Shown: piece after piece, positions 1 to 9,089 of the stretch
Position numbering within the stretch: position 1 is the stretch's first letter
How the letters are laid out: each line of letters opens with the position of its first letter
From: Thermoleophilia bacterium
Lineage (GTDB): Bacteria > Actinomycetota > Thermoleophilia > UBA2241
Direction of reading: 5' to 3'
Assembly (NCBI GenBank): GCA_041393415.1
Contig: JAWKKE010000005.1
Span: 62,001-126,000, forward strand
DNA length: 64,000 nucleotides
Made by a program: the position numbers and the translations under genes
The notes under the pieces: generated by a model
What the model was told of the DNA's origin: nothing
What the model saw: only the letters and a program-made list of their open reading frames with translations
Database searches by the model: none

Positions 1-1350
1 GTAGTCACGGTACTGATCCCAGCTCGCGCAGGCGGGGCTGAGGAGCACGACGTCTCCCGGGAGAGCGGCGCGCGCCGCCGTGCGCACGGCGTTTTCGAGG
101 TCGCCGCAGACGACGCACGGCGTTGCTCCGGCGGAGACGGCCTGGCGAGTGGCGAACGCTTCAGCGAGAGCCGCCGCCGTAGCACCGACGAGCAGTACCT
201 CCTTGACAACGCCCTCCGTCGCAACGGCGAGATCTCGGTAGTCGGCACCCTTGTCGAAGCCGCCGAGGATGAGATGAACGGGTCCCGCGTACGCCGTCAG
301 CGCCTTGCAGGTCGCGTCGATGTTCGTCGCTTTCGAGTCGTTGACGTACGTCACCCCGCCGACGACGCCGACAACCTGCAGACGGTGCGGCACACCCTTG
401 AACGATCGTAGTGTCTCGGCGATGCTGGCGGCGGGAACACCGGCGGCGGCAGTAGCGGCGGCCGCAGCGAGCGAGTTCTCCAGATTGTGCCGACCCTTGA
501 GCGCCAGCGCGGCGGCGCTGCAGAGCGGGACGCGCTGCTCGTCGTGATCAAGCCAGAGCTCGCCGTCGTTGTCGACCCCCGCCACAAGATTGTGGGCGGC
601 GTGACCCGGACGAGCCGAGAACCACGCGTGCCGGCCCCCGCCCAGAGCACGAAGCGCCGGCACCTCCGCCAGCGTGTTGGGATCGTCGGCGTTCAGCAGA
701 ACGAGATCGCCGCCGTGCTGATTGGCGACGATGCGCAGCTTCGCGTCGACGTAGGCGCGATAGCTGCCGTGTCGATCGAGGTGGTCCTCCGTCAGATTGA
801 GCAGCACGGCGACGTCTGGCCGAAAGCGCTCGATGTGCTCGAGCTGAAAGCTCGACAGCTCGGCGACGATCGTCGCCTGCGGGGGGATTGTGTCTGGCAT
901 CTCCGCGAGGGCATAGCCGACATTGCCACCTACCGCGACCGGAAAGTCTGCGTCGCGAAGGATCGCGCCGGTGAGCTCCGTTGTCGTCGTCTTTCCGTTG
1001 GTCCCGGTGATGCCAATGAGACGGTTCTCGAGAAAGCGCGTCGCAAACTCAACCTCGCTCCACACGGTGATCCCGCGCGCCAACGCCGCCAGCACGATGG
1101 GACTCGTGTCCGGGACACCGGGGCTCTTGACGAGAAGGTCGACTCCCGCGGGCAACTGAGCGGCGGCACCAAGCGACAGCGCAACACCCGCCGCCTCGAG
1201 CTCGGTGATGATCTCACCGGAGAGGCTGGTGTCTTCATCGAGACCGGTGACGGTCGCCGCCGGGAGCCGGCGACGAGCGAGCAGCGCCGCCGGCCGGCCG
1301 CTGCGCCGCAGACCGAGGACGGCGAGCGAGCGAATCTCGGCGATCTCCAT
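1..1350 (-). CDS. murD: UDP-N-acetylmuramoyl-L-alanine--D-glutamate ligase MurD (3' end cut by window)
   Basis: Cytoplasmic Mur ligase that adds D-glutamate to UDP-MurNAc-L-alanine using ATP. The frame read from the ATG at 1350 stays open to base 1, giving 450 codons with no stop, so only the last few residues are missing. Visible signatures are the ATP-binding GTNGKTTTTE loop, a LLNLTEDHLDRHGSY stretch typical of the central domain, and LLSPACASWDQY near the C-terminus. It is the last gene seen of the mraZ-rsmH-ftsL-ftsI-murE-murF-mraY-murD run and starts 9 bp after the mraY stop, so it is probably co-transcribed. The family and the gene order agree, so the call is firm. Confidence 0.95.
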   Translation of the reverse strand, partial: MEIAEIRSLAVLGLRRSGRPAALLARRRLPAATVTGLDEDTSLSGEIITELEAAGVALSLGAAAQLPAGVDLLVKSPGVPDTSPIVLAALARGITVWSEVEFATRFLENRLIGITGTNGKTTTTELTGAILRDADFPVAVGGNVGYALAEMPDTIPPQATIVAELSSFQLEHIERFRPDVAVLLNLTEDHLDRHGSYRAYVDAKLRIVANQHGGDLVLLNADDPNTLAEVPALRALGGGRHAWFSARPGHAAHNLVAGVDNDGELWLDHDEQRVPLCSAAALALKGRHNLENSLAAAAATAAAGVPAASIAETLRSFKGVPHRLQVVGVVGGVTYVNDSKATNIDATCKALTAYAGPVHLILGGFDKGADYRDLAVATEGVVKEVLLVGATAAALAEAFATRQAVSAGATPCVVCGDLENAVRTAARAALPGDVVLLSPACASWDQYRDY

Positions 1351-1359
1351 CGACCCTCC

Positions 1360-2346
1360 TCAGAATGTCGCGTAGTAGGCCACGAAGCCGGCCCCCGCGA
1401 AGATCGCGGCGATGATCCAGAAACGCACGATGATCTTCGTCTCGGACCAAGCCTTGAGTTCGAAGTGGTGGTGCAATGGCGCCATCAACAGAACGCGGCG
1501 ATGAAAGAGCTTGTACGAGAGCACTTGCGCGGTAACTGAGGCGGCCTCGATGACGAATAATCCGCCGAGGATCAACAGTACCAACTCGGTCCCGGTGAGC
1601 ACGGCGAGACCGGCGACGGCCCCACCAAGCCCGAGCGAACCTGTATCCCCCATAAAGACGTCGGCGGGGAACGTGTTGTACCACAGGAACCCCAGACAAG
1701 CACCGCCGACGCAGCCGGCGACGACCATGAGATCGCTGATCCCCGGATCGTTGGCGTTGCGCCCGATGATGAAGGCAATGCCGGCCATGGCGACGAGCAC
1801 GATCGCGGAGGCCCCGGCCGCCAGACCGTCAAGGCCATCGGTGAGATTGACGGCGTTCGAGAAACCGACCAGCGTCAGGAAGACCAAAGCATAGAAGCCG
1901 AAGGTGCCGAGCTCCAGACGGACGTCGGAGAACGGAAGATCGACACGCGTCGTAATACCGGCAAACCGCAGGGCGATGAATCCGACGAGCAGCGCCAGCA
2001 AGAGCTGCAGGAGCACCTTGACTCGCGCCGAGAGCCCCAGCGAGCGTTTGCGCGAGATCTTCGTCCAGTCGTCGATGAAGCCGATGAAGGCGTTGCCGAA
2101 CGCGGCGATCATGACCGTGATCGAGGCCACCGAGAAGCGGCTGAAGACGATGAACGGGATGAGGACGGCGATCCAGATCGCGAGGCCGCCCATCGTCGGT
2201 GTGCCCTCCTTGGTCTTGTGCGCCTCGGGGCCCTCTTCGCGGATGTTCTGACCGAACTCGTTGAGACGCAGCCAGCGAATGAACGGCGGGCCGATCACGA
2301 GCATAAGGACCATCGCCAGTACGCTGGCGCCCATCGCCCTAAGCAT
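1360..2346 (-). CDS. mraY: Phospho-N-acetylmuramoyl-pentapeptide transferase MraY
   Basis: Integral membrane enzyme that moves phospho-MurNAc-pentapeptide onto undecaprenyl phosphate to form lipid I. The protein is 328 residues with about ten hydrophobic segments. It has the MraY motifs FIDDWTK, NLTDGLDGLAAG and DTGSLGLGG, with Asp residues expected at the active site, and a HHHFE loop near the C-terminus. I chose the ATG at 2346, which overlaps the murF stop by 8 bases; a longer frame reaches 2373 and an ATG at 2334 is also possible. It sits between murF and murD, as in the standard cluster. Confidence 0.95.
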   Translation of the reverse strand: MLRAMGASVLAMVLMLVIGPPFIRWLRLNEFGQNIREEGPEAHKTKEGTPTMGGLAIWIAVLIPFIVFSRFSVASITVMIAAFGNAFIGFIDDWTKISRKRSLGLSARVKVLLQLLLALLVGFIALRFAGITTRVDLPFSDVRLELGTFGFYALVFLTLVGFSNAVNLTDGLDGLAAGASAIVLVAMAGIAFIIGRNANDPGISDLMVVAGCVGGACLGFLWYNTFPADVFMGDTGSLGLGGAVAGLAVLTGTELVLLILGGLFVIEAASVTAQVLSYKLFHRRVLLMAPLHHHFELKAWSETKIIVRFWIIAAIFAGAGFVAYYATF

Positions 2347-3700
2347 CGCCGTCCCCTCGCAGCGCCTCGGCAACGCGTTCGAGGCGCAAGGCTCGTGACG
2401 CCTTCACGAGCACAGCGCTGCCCTGGGGAACCAGTTGGGGCAGCGCCGGCAGACACTCCTCCACGGTCGCACACCAGGATTCGTCCGAAGCACCCACGAG
2501 CATGTCGCGAGCGAGCTCGCCGACGGCGACGAGACGCACGCCGGCGGCGGCGCAGTGCTCGCCGACGGCGCGGTGATAATCATTCGCCTGCGGTCCCAGC
2601 TCGTACATGTCGCCAAGCACGGCGACGGCGGGGCGACCGTCGGCGATGGCCACGAGATGATCGACGGCCGCCATCATGGCCACCGGGTTGGCGTTGTAGG
2701 CGTCGTTGAGCAGAAGACCGTTGCCGGGGAGGCGCGCGAGGGCGCCGCGGAGGTCGCTGAAAGCGACTTGAGCGGCGCCCTCGCGCGCCTCCCCCAATCC
2801 GTAACCGAGCTCCACGAAAGCCGCGACCGCCGCCATGGCGTCGTGCAGGTAGTGGCTCCCGGTGAAGCTGAAGACCATCTCCTCCCGCCGGCCGAAAGCG
2901 TCGATTGTCACCCAGGTTGACTCGCCCTGGCGTTCTTCGTCGACCAGCCGCACGTCGGCGTGCGGCCCGCCGAACGTGACCACGCGGCCGGCGTAACGAT
3001 CGAGGTGCGGAGAGAGCAACGGCTCATCGGCCGGAATCACCGCCGCGCCCTCGACGAGACTCTCGAGGAGCTCAGCCTTGGCCGCGGCGACATCGGCCAT
3101 CGTGCCGAGCAGTTCCAGGTGCACCGGAGCGATGGTCGTGATGATGCCGACGTCGGGTTGAGCGATCGCTGCGAGCTCGCGAATCTGACTGCGGCCGCGC
3201 ATGCCCATCTCAACGACCGCGACTTCGCTGTCGGCCTCGAGACCGAGAAGCGTGAGCGGCACGCCGATTTCGTTATTGAGGTTGCCGCTTGTCGCCACGA
3301 CGCGCGCCACAGGTCGCAGAAGCGCGGCGAGGATGTCCTTGGTCGCGGTCTTGCCGGCGCTGCCGGTGATCGCCGCGACCTTGACCGCGGCGCGGCGGCG
3401 CACCTCGGCGGCGAGTCGCTGCAAGGCGAAGCGCGTGTCGGCGACCACGATCCGCGCCGCGACGTCGGTGAGCTCCGGCGCGGATCGCGCCTCAACCATC
3501 ACGGCGCGCGCGCCTTGGGCGACAGCCCGAGCGGCGTGCTCGCCGCCGTCGAAGCGCTCGCCCCGCAGTCCGACAAACAGTTCGCCCGCGCGCAACGTCC
3601 GCGTGTCGGTGCTCACAGCCGCGATCACGGCGGTCGGGTCACCCTCGGTGAGTCGCCCGCCGCACACTGCGGCGATCTCCTGTAACGTCAACGCCAGCAT
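2339..3700 (-). CDS. murF: UDP-N-acetylmuramoyl-tripeptide--D-alanyl-D-alanine ligase MurF
   Basis: ATP-dependent ligase that adds D-Ala-D-Ala to the UDP-MurNAc-tripeptide, the last cytoplasmic step of precursor synthesis. At 453 residues it has normal MurF length. It shows the ATP loop ITGSAGKTATKD, the GNLNNEIGVPLTLL motif typical of MurF, and LNDAYNANPVAM in the C-terminal half. It starts one base after the murE stop and its stop codon overlaps the mraY start. The call is secure from the motifs and position. Confidence 0.95.
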   Translation of the reverse strand: MLALTLQEIAAVCGGRLTEGDPTAVIAAVSTDTRTLRAGELFVGLRGERFDGGEHAARAVAQGARAVMVEARSAPELTDVAARIVVADTRFALQRLAAEVRRRAAVKVAAITGSAGKTATKDILAALLRPVARVVATSGNLNNEIGVPLTLLGLEADSEVAVVEMGMRGRSQIRELAAIAQPDVGIITTIAPVHLELLGTMADVAAAKAELLESLVEGAAVIPADEPLLSPHLDRYAGRVVTFGGPHADVRLVDEERQGESTWVTIDAFGRREEMVFSFTGSHYLHDAMAAVAAFVELGYGLGEAREGAAQVAFSDLRGALARLPGNGLLLNDAYNANPVAMMAAVDHLVAIADGRPAVAVLGDMYELGPQANDYHRAVGEHCAAAGVRLVAVGELARDMLVGASDESWCATVEECLPALPQLVPQGSAVLVKASRALRLERVAEALRGDGDA

Positions 3701-3702
3701 GC

Positions 3703-5211
3703 CTACCCCGCAGCGCGCATCTCATGAACGACGTCGTGGGCAACGTCGCGATCGTCGAAGGGGATACGCTGATCACCGATCGTCTGACCCTGCTCGTGTC
3801 CCTTGCCGGCGATCACCACGAGGTCGCCAGGCTGCGCCTCACGGAACGCCATGCGAATCGCCTCGCGCCGATCCTGCTCGATGACGAGCGCGGGCAGTAG
3901 CTTCTCGGGCACGCCGGCGACGATCTCCGAGATGATCGCAGCCGGATCTTCGCTGCGCGGGTTGTCCGAGGTGACAAAGGCGCGATCGGCAAGGCGTACC
4001 GCAATCGCGCCCATCAGCGGACGTTTGCCGCGGTCGCGATCACCGCCGCAACCGAAGACGACGAGCACGCGACCGCCGCTGATAGCGCGCGCGGCGCGCA
4101 GTGCGTTCTCGAGCGAATCCGGCGTGTGCGAGTAGTCAACGACGATGTCGAAGCTCTGTCCGGCGCGCACCGATTCGAACCGACCAGGCACGCCCTCCTG
4201 CACGGCAAGCGCCTCACGCACAGCTTCGATGGGGAGCCCAAGGGCCAGCGCCGTGGTCGCCGCCGCCAAGGCGTTCTCGACGTTGAAGCGCGCCGCAAGA
4301 CGAAGGGTGAGGCGCTCGACGACGCCGAGCCTCGACACCTCGAGCGTGAACTCGGAACCTGCGGCGCGCAGATCGACATCGCGCGCCAGGGCCGCGGGCT
4401 GCACACCGTCGAGCTCGGCATCAGCCAGCGCATAGGTCCACAGGTCGTCGCCGTACACGCCGGCACACTCGGCCGCGAGCCGCCGACCGTACGCATCTCC
4501 GACGTTGACGACCGCGACGCTGTGCCCGTTGCGGTGGCCGTCCGGCAAGAAGAGCCGTCGCTTGGCGGCGAAGTAGTCGTCCAGGTCGCTGTGGAAGTCG
4601 AGGTGGTCGCGCGTGAGATTGGTGAACACGACCGCGTCGAAATCGATGCCGACGGCGCGGTCGAGAGCGAGGGCGTGCGAGCTGATCTCGAGAGCGCACG
4701 CCTCGTCGCCGACGTCGCGCATCTCGCGAAACATCCGTTGCAGGTCGAGGGACTCCGCAGTCGTCAGCCGCACCGGGTAGTCGCGCCCGCCAATACGGTT
4801 GACAACCGTGCCGAGCAGCGCCGCTTGGCGGCCGGCGGCCGCAACCATGCCGGCGATCAGATGCGCGGTCGTGGTCTTGCCGTTGGTGCCCGTCACCCCG
4901 GCAACCAGCAGTTCGTGCGACGGGTCGCCGAACCAGTGCGCCGCCATGAGCGCCAGCGCCCGACGCACCGAAGGAACGAGCACCCTCGGCACTTCCGGCT
5001 CGACCGGTCGCTCACAGACGAGTGCCGCCGCCCCCGATGCGGCGGCGCGTGCCGCAAACGAATGCCCGTCGGAGCGGAGTCCGGGCACGCAGAAGAACAC
5101 CACACCGGGGCTGACGTCGGCGGTGTGGTAGGCAAGGCCGCAAACCGCGGTGGAGGGGTCGCCGAGCAGCTGCGCGCCGGGGACCACCGCAACTAACTCC
5201 GCAAGCTTCAT
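3703..5211 (-). CDS. murE: UDP-N-acetylmuramoyl-tripeptide synthetase MurE, meso-DAP type
   Basis: ATP-dependent ligase that adds the third stem-peptide residue. It has the nucleotide loop GVTGTNGKTTTAH, the VVDYSHTPDSLE segment, and SDNPRSEDP. The DNPR motif is characteristic of enzymes that add meso-diaminopimelate, so an A1-gamma type peptidoglycan is inferred. I used the ATG at 5211 (502 residues), preceded by AGGA nine bases upstream; a TTG at 5229, behind a GGAGGGG run, would add six residues. It lies between ftsI and murF on the same strand. Confidence 0.95.
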   Translation of the reverse strand: MKLAELVAVVPGAQLLGDPSTAVCGLAYHTADVSPGVVFFCVPGLRSDGHSFAARAAASGAAALVCERPVEPEVPRVLVPSVRRALALMAAHWFGDPSHELLVAGVTGTNGKTTTAHLIAGMVAAAGRQAALLGTVVNRIGGRDYPVRLTTAESLDLQRMFREMRDVGDEACALEISSHALALDRAVGIDFDAVVFTNLTRDHLDFHSDLDDYFAAKRRLFLPDGHRNGHSVAVVNVGDAYGRRLAAECAGVYGDDLWTYALADAELDGVQPAALARDVDLRAAGSEFTLEVSRLGVVERLTLRLAARFNVENALAAATTALALGLPIEAVREALAVQEGVPGRFESVRAGQSFDIVVDYSHTPDSLENALRAARAISGGRVLVVFGCGGDRDRGKRPLMGAIAVRLADRAFVTSDNPRSEDPAAIISEIVAGVPEKLLPALVIEQDRREAIRMAFREAQPGDLVVIAGKGHEQGQTIGDQRIPFDDRDVAHDVVHEMRAAG

Positions 5212-5287
5212 CGACCGCAATCCTACCAAACCGCCCCTCCCTTCCCCTGACGCCCCATCACCTGTCGGATCCGGTGGCGCGCCGGGC

Positions 5288-7009
5288 TCACGGCGCGATC
5301 TCCAGATGCTGCAAAGCGAAGCTCATGATCTCGCGCACCGCCGGCGCGGCGATGTCGCCGCCGTAGATCGAGCTGCGCGGCGAGTCGACGGCAACGAGCA
5401 CGACGAGCTTAGGATCATCGGCGGGCACCATACCCGCGAAAGAAGCGACGTAGTTGTACTTGGAGTAGCCGCTGCCGTCGGGCAGAGGCTTCTCCGACGT
5501 ACCGGTCTTGCCGGCAACCTTGTAGCCGGCGATCTTGGCCTTCTGGCCGGTGCCGGCGTCCACCGCTTTGGTGAGCATCTTACGAACCTGCTTGGCCACG
5601 CGGGCCGGGATCACCCGAGTCGGCGCCTCGGTCTGATTCTCCTGATCGCCGACCTGCAGAACCAGCTTCGGCGCCACCATGACGCCGTCGTTCGCCACAG
5701 CACACACGGCGGTGGCCATCTGCAGCGGAGTCACGGCGATCCCCTGCCCCATCGGAATATTGCCGATCGAGGAGTCTGACCATTGGTCGAGCGACGGCAC
5801 GATTCCGGAGCTCTCGCCGGGGAAGCCGATGCCGCTGGCCTGACCGAAGTGGAAGGCCTCGATCCACTTGTACAGGCCTGCCTTGCCCATCATCTGCGCA
5901 ATCGTCACGGCGCCGACGTTGCTCGACCACTGCAGGATCTCAGCAAGGGAGTAGGTGACCGTGCCGCGTTCGTGCGACTCATTGATCACCCTGTCGGCAA
6001 CGCGAATACTCGGCGCCAGCGTAAACGTGTCGTCTGACGACACGGTGCCGTCGGCCAGGGCTCCCGAGATCGTCACCATCTTGAAGATCGAGCCCGGTTC
6101 ATAGAGATCGTTGGTCACCATGTTGTCTTCGGTCTCCGGGTGTACGCCGAAGACGTGGTTCTTCACGACCGGGGCATTGACCATCGCCAAAATCTCGCCG
6201 CTCTCCGGATTCATGACGACCGCCACGGCCGACTTGGCGCCCGAGCTCTTCAGGGTACGCGTCAACACGTCCTCGGCCATGTACTGGATCTCCGCATCCA
6301 GCGTGAGGCGCACGTCGGCGCCCGGCACGGGATCGGTCTGCTCAAGCGTGCGCAGGAGACGCTCGCTCGTGTCTCGCACCACCACCTGGCTGCCGGCAAC
6401 ACCGGCGAGCTCCTTGTCGTACTCGAGCTCGATGCCGGACAGCCCGTTGTTGTCCATACCGGCGAGCCCGATCACCTGAGCGGCGGAGCCCTTCATGGGG
6501 TAGCTGCGCTCTTCCTCCATGTAGGCGCCGACGCCGGGAATGCCGAGCGCCAGCGCCGCCTTGGCGAGATCCGGATCGGCCTTGCGCGCGATGAAGGCGA
6601 AACTTGATGTCTTGTCTGAGAGCGTCTTGACGAGCGCGCGCTGCTCCTTCTTGCTGGTGATGTTCAGCGCTTTGGACAGATCGGCGGCGGCGGCGAGGGG
6701 ATCGTCAATCAGGCTCGGTGTCGCGTACACGGTCTGCTGTGGCGCGCCCACGGCGAGCTCCTGCCCATGACGATCGACGATCGCCCCGCGCGGCGCCGGC
6801 AGCTCGACAACCTTCGTCTGCTGTTGACGAGCAAGCTCGTCGAGGTTGCTGGACGCAGCCAGAGCAACCGCTCGACCGCCGATCAACACGAAGAATGCGA
6901 GCACGAGGACGCGCAGAAGTCGAATACGTCCGTCCACGCCGCGACTCACGGGACCGCGTGGGTGGCGTGGGCGCGGCGCGCGGCCCCGCCCCCGCGCATC
7001 GTCAGCCAT
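5288..7009 (-). CDS. ftsI: Division-type penicillin-binding protein, transpeptidase (FtsI/PbpB class)
   Basis: Class B penicillin-binding protein that cross-links septal peptidoglycan. It is 573 residues with one N-terminal membrane segment at about 33-53, then a PBP dimerisation region and a transpeptidase domain. The catalytic motifs are visible: SIFK at 307-310, SSN at 362-364 and KTGT at 501-504. There is no room for C-terminal PASTA repeats. The ATG at 7009 overlaps the ftsL stop (TGATG). Position after ftsL in the division cluster supports FtsI rather than a sporulation paralogue. Confidence 0.93.
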   Translation of the reverse strand: MADDARGRGRAPRPRHPRGPVSRGVDGRIRLLRVLVLAFFVLIGGRAVALAASSNLDELARQQQTKVVELPAPRGAIVDRHGQELAVGAPQQTVYATPSLIDDPLAAAADLSKALNITSKKEQRALVKTLSDKTSSFAFIARKADPDLAKAALALGIPGVGAYMEEERSYPMKGSAAQVIGLAGMDNNGLSGIELEYDKELAGVAGSQVVVRDTSERLLRTLEQTDPVPGADVRLTLDAEIQYMAEDVLTRTLKSSGAKSAVAVVMNPESGEILAMVNAPVVKNHVFGVHPETEDNMVTNDLYEPGSIFKMVTISGALADGTVSSDDTFTLAPSIRVADRVINESHERGTVTYSLAEILQWSSNVGAVTIAQMMGKAGLYKWIEAFHFGQASGIGFPGESSGIVPSLDQWSDSSIGNIPMGQGIAVTPLQMATAVCAVANDGVMVAPKLVLQVGDQENQTEAPTRVIPARVAKQVRKMLTKAVDAGTGQKAKIAGYKVAGKTGTSEKPLPDGSGYSKYNYVASFAGMVPADDPKLVVLVAVDSPRSSIYGGDIAAPAVREIMSFALQHLEIAP

Positions 7010-7425
7010 CAGGGCCTCGAGTCTGCCTTGGCGCCGACGTCCTTTGCGACCTTGATGTACTTGACGTGGGTCGCCTCAACCATGCCTAGATCCTTCTCAG
7101 CGATCTCGCGGATGCGCACCGAGGAGCCGAGATGAGCGAGTTCCTCAGTGAGCTGCGCGTTCTCAGCAGTGATCAGACGCTCTTCGCGCACAATCGCATC
7201 GGTCGCCACCGACTTCTGTACGACGGCGAAGCTCATGGCGACGCGTCCGATGGCCAGCAACGAAAGACAAACGACGAAGACTGCAAGCGCCCGGACCAGC
7301 CGGCGATCAAGGTGCGCCTGGCGGCGCGCCTGCGCCGCCTGCCGCGGCCGAGCTTGCGCTTCGATCCGCGGATCGTATGGGAGCGCTACCTCTGCGGAGC
7401 GCTGCGCTTGCGCCGACGATGCCAT
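7009..7425 (-). CDS. ftsL: FtsL-like septum protein
   Basis: Small bitopic division protein expected to bind FtsB/FtsQ and activate FtsW-FtsI. It has 138 residues: a basic cytoplasmic tail rich in Arg/Gln/Ala, one membrane segment at about 48-68, then a short heptad-like coiled coil (ENAQLTEELAHLGSSVRIREIA) and a GMVEATHVKYIKV end. FtsL proteins diverge strongly, so the name rests on topology and on lying between rsmH and ftsI. Start ATG at 7425 is nine bases from the rsmH stop. Confidence 0.85.
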   Translation of the reverse strand: MASSAQAQRSAEVALPYDPRIEAQARPRQAAQARRQAHLDRRLVRALAVFVVCLSLLAIGRVAMSFAVVQKSVATDAIVREERLITAENAQLTEELAHLGSSVRIREIAEKDLGMVEATHVKYIKVAKDVGAKADSRP

Positions 7426-7434
7426 CGCGTCCCC

Positions 7435-8361
7435 CTAGAGCTTGACTGCGACACGCAGCCGCGCCGACTTGCTCCGCGGATTGAGCTCGACCTCGCGCGG
7501 CGTGGGGGCCAATGAGCGCCGCGTCAGCAAGCGCATCGTCGGCGCGTGCCCGCAGGCGCACTGCGGCAGACCGGGAGGGCATACGCAGCCGGCGGCCTTC
7601 TCGCGAAAGAACGACTTCACCATGCGGTCCTCGAGCGAGTGGAAGCTGATCGCCGCCAGCCGCCCTCCTGGCTTGAGCACACGAAAGGCCTCGTCGAGCC
7701 CTAGAGCCAACGAGCGCAGCTCGTCGTTCACAGCGATGCGCAGCGCCTGAAACACCCGCCGCGCAGGATTCCCGGCGCCGAAGCGCGCCGGAGTAGGAAT
7801 GCGACACTTGATGATCTCGACCAACTCACAGGTCGTCACAATGGGGCGCGTCGCACGTGCCGCGACGATCCCGCGGGCAATGCTCTTGGCATACCGCTCC
7901 TCGCCGTAGCGACGGAAGATGTCGGCGAGATCGCCTTCGCTCAGTGTATTGACGAGATCTGCCGCGGAAAGCGGCAGGTCGGGGTCCATGCGCATGTCGA
8001 GCGGCGCGTCGTAGGCATACGAGAAGCCGCGCTCACGGCGATCGATCTGCATGGAAGAGACGCCGAGGTCCATGTACACGATGTCGGCGGACGCGTCGTC
8101 GAGGGTCGCCAGAACGTCGGCGAAGTTCCCCTGGAACAGCCGGCACTGACACGGAGCGCCGCGGACGACATCGCCGTAGAACTCGACGATGTGCGGGTCG
8201 CGGTCGATGGCGAAGAGCATGCCCGAGGCACCGAGCTGCGCGGCCACCGCGGCGGCGTGCCCGCCGGCGCCGAACGTACAGTCGACGGCGACGTCGCCCT
8301 CGGCAGGCGCCACCAGCTCGACGAACTCGTCTAGAAGAACCGGCGTGTGCGCGAGCGCCAT
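7435..8361 (-). CDS. rsmH: 16S rRNA (cytosine1402-N4)-methyltransferase RsmH (MraW)
   Basis: SAM-dependent enzyme that methylates N4 of C1402 in 16S rRNA. It shows the RsmH start HTPVLLDEFVELV, the SAM-binding loop DCTFGAGGHA, YMDLGVSSMQID, and the late ISFHSLEDRMVK and ltRRSLAPT segments. A Cys-containing CVCPPGLPQCACG insert lies near the end, as in many homologues. The open frame extends upstream into mraZ, but the ATG at 8361 gives 308 residues with the standard N-terminus and lies 7 bp after the mraZ stop. Confidence 0.96.
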   Translation of the reverse strand: MALAHTPVLLDEFVELVAPAEGDVAVDCTFGAGGHAAAVAAQLGASGMLFAIDRDPHIVEFYGDVVRGAPCQCRLFQGNFADVLATLDDASADIVYMDLGVSSMQIDRRERGFSYAYDAPLDMRMDPDLPLSAADLVNTLSEGDLADIFRRYGEERYAKSIARGIVAARATRPIVTTCELVEIIKCRIPTPARFGAGNPARRVFQALRIAVNDELRSLALGLDEAFRVLKPGGRLAAISFHSLEDRMVKSFFREKAAGCVCPPGLPQCACGHAPTMRLLTRRSLAPTPREVELNPRSKSARLRVAVKL

Positions 8362-8368
8362 GTCGAGC

Positions 8369-8812
8369 TCATGAAGTTGCCAGCTCGTCTGCGGTAGCAT
8401 TGGCCTCCCTTTCCATGCGCTCCCTGCGCTCATTCCACGTTGCGCGATCCCAGATCTCGAAGTGGTCGTGAACCCCGATGATCGTGACCTCGCGCTCGAT
8501 GCCGGCGTACTCGAGTTGCGACGTCGGCAACGTGATGCGCCCCTGACTATCCAGCGTCTGATGCATGGCACTCGCGGTCATCAACCGCTTGAGATCGCGG
8601 CCCTTGCTGTTCAACTCCGAGATCTCCTCAGAACGGCGCTCCATGTAGGCGTCGAACCCCTCCGGGGTGTAGCCAGACAAGCAGGGCTCCAGGCCCTGTG
8701 TCACGACAACACCGTCAGCGACAAACGCCGCGCGCAGGCGTGCGGGGACGGCGACGCGATTCTTGGCGTCCAGCGTGTGCTCATACGCCCCATAGAGCCT
8801 CACCTGCTGCAT
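8369..8812 (-). CDS. mraZ: Transcriptional regulator MraZ
   Basis: DNA-binding AbrB-like protein that represses its own division/cell-wall operon in bacteria where it was studied. It has the duplicated MraZ fold: LYGAYEHTLDAKNRVAVPARLR in the first half and DSQGRITLPTSQLEYAGIEREV in the second, including the conserved DxKxR and DxxGR motifs. I used the ATG at 8812 (147 residues). A GTG at 8821 would add three residues. The start coincides with the predicted transcription start of the promoter at 8820-8848, so the message may be leaderless. Confidence 0.94.
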   Translation of the reverse strand: MQQVRLYGAYEHTLDAKNRVAVPARLRAAFVADGVVVTQGLEPCLSGYTPEGFDAYMERRSEEISELNSKGRDLKRLMTASAMHQTLDSQGRITLPTSQLEYAGIEREVTIIGVHDHFEIWDRATWNERRERMEREANATADELATS

Positions 8813-8815
8813 GTG

Positions 8816-8848
8816 CGCCACTGTACCCCACTACTCCCCACAATGCAA
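8816..8848 (-). promoter_or_regulatory. MraZ box and candidate promoter of the division cluster
   Basis: Read on the minus strand, three GTGG(G/C)G units occur exactly 10 bp apart (8836-8841, 8826-8831, 8816-8821), which is the MraZ operator pattern of TGGGN repeats with 5-bp spacers. A TTGCAT (8843-8848) and TACAGT (8820-8825) pair is separated by exactly 17 bp, and two of the repeats lie in that spacer. Bound MraZ would therefore block RNA polymerase. The promoter assignment is inference; the repeats are directly visible. Confidence 0.75.
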
Positions 8849-9089
8849 CAGAATGCCACAATCCTCTAATCATCCTCCACCCCCTTCGCCCGGACCCTCA
8901 CGGGCACGCCAAACGCCGTCCATGGAGCGCCCTGAAGACGAGTCGCGACGGCGACCGGCGAGGAGAGCAGCAAGCGAAAAACTCCCGCAAAGACAGCGCA
9001 TTTCGCCGAGGGTTGAGGGTCTGCGACAGGCGAGCGAGGGTGTGCTGATGAGAAACGCGTGCGGCGCACGCCACCACGCGCTGGAGAGT

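Noticed and set aside
487..1539. Plus-strand open frame of 350 codons across murD
   Set aside because: It is Arg/Asp-rich shadow sequence opposite a well-matched murD; its codons mirror the murD wobble pattern.
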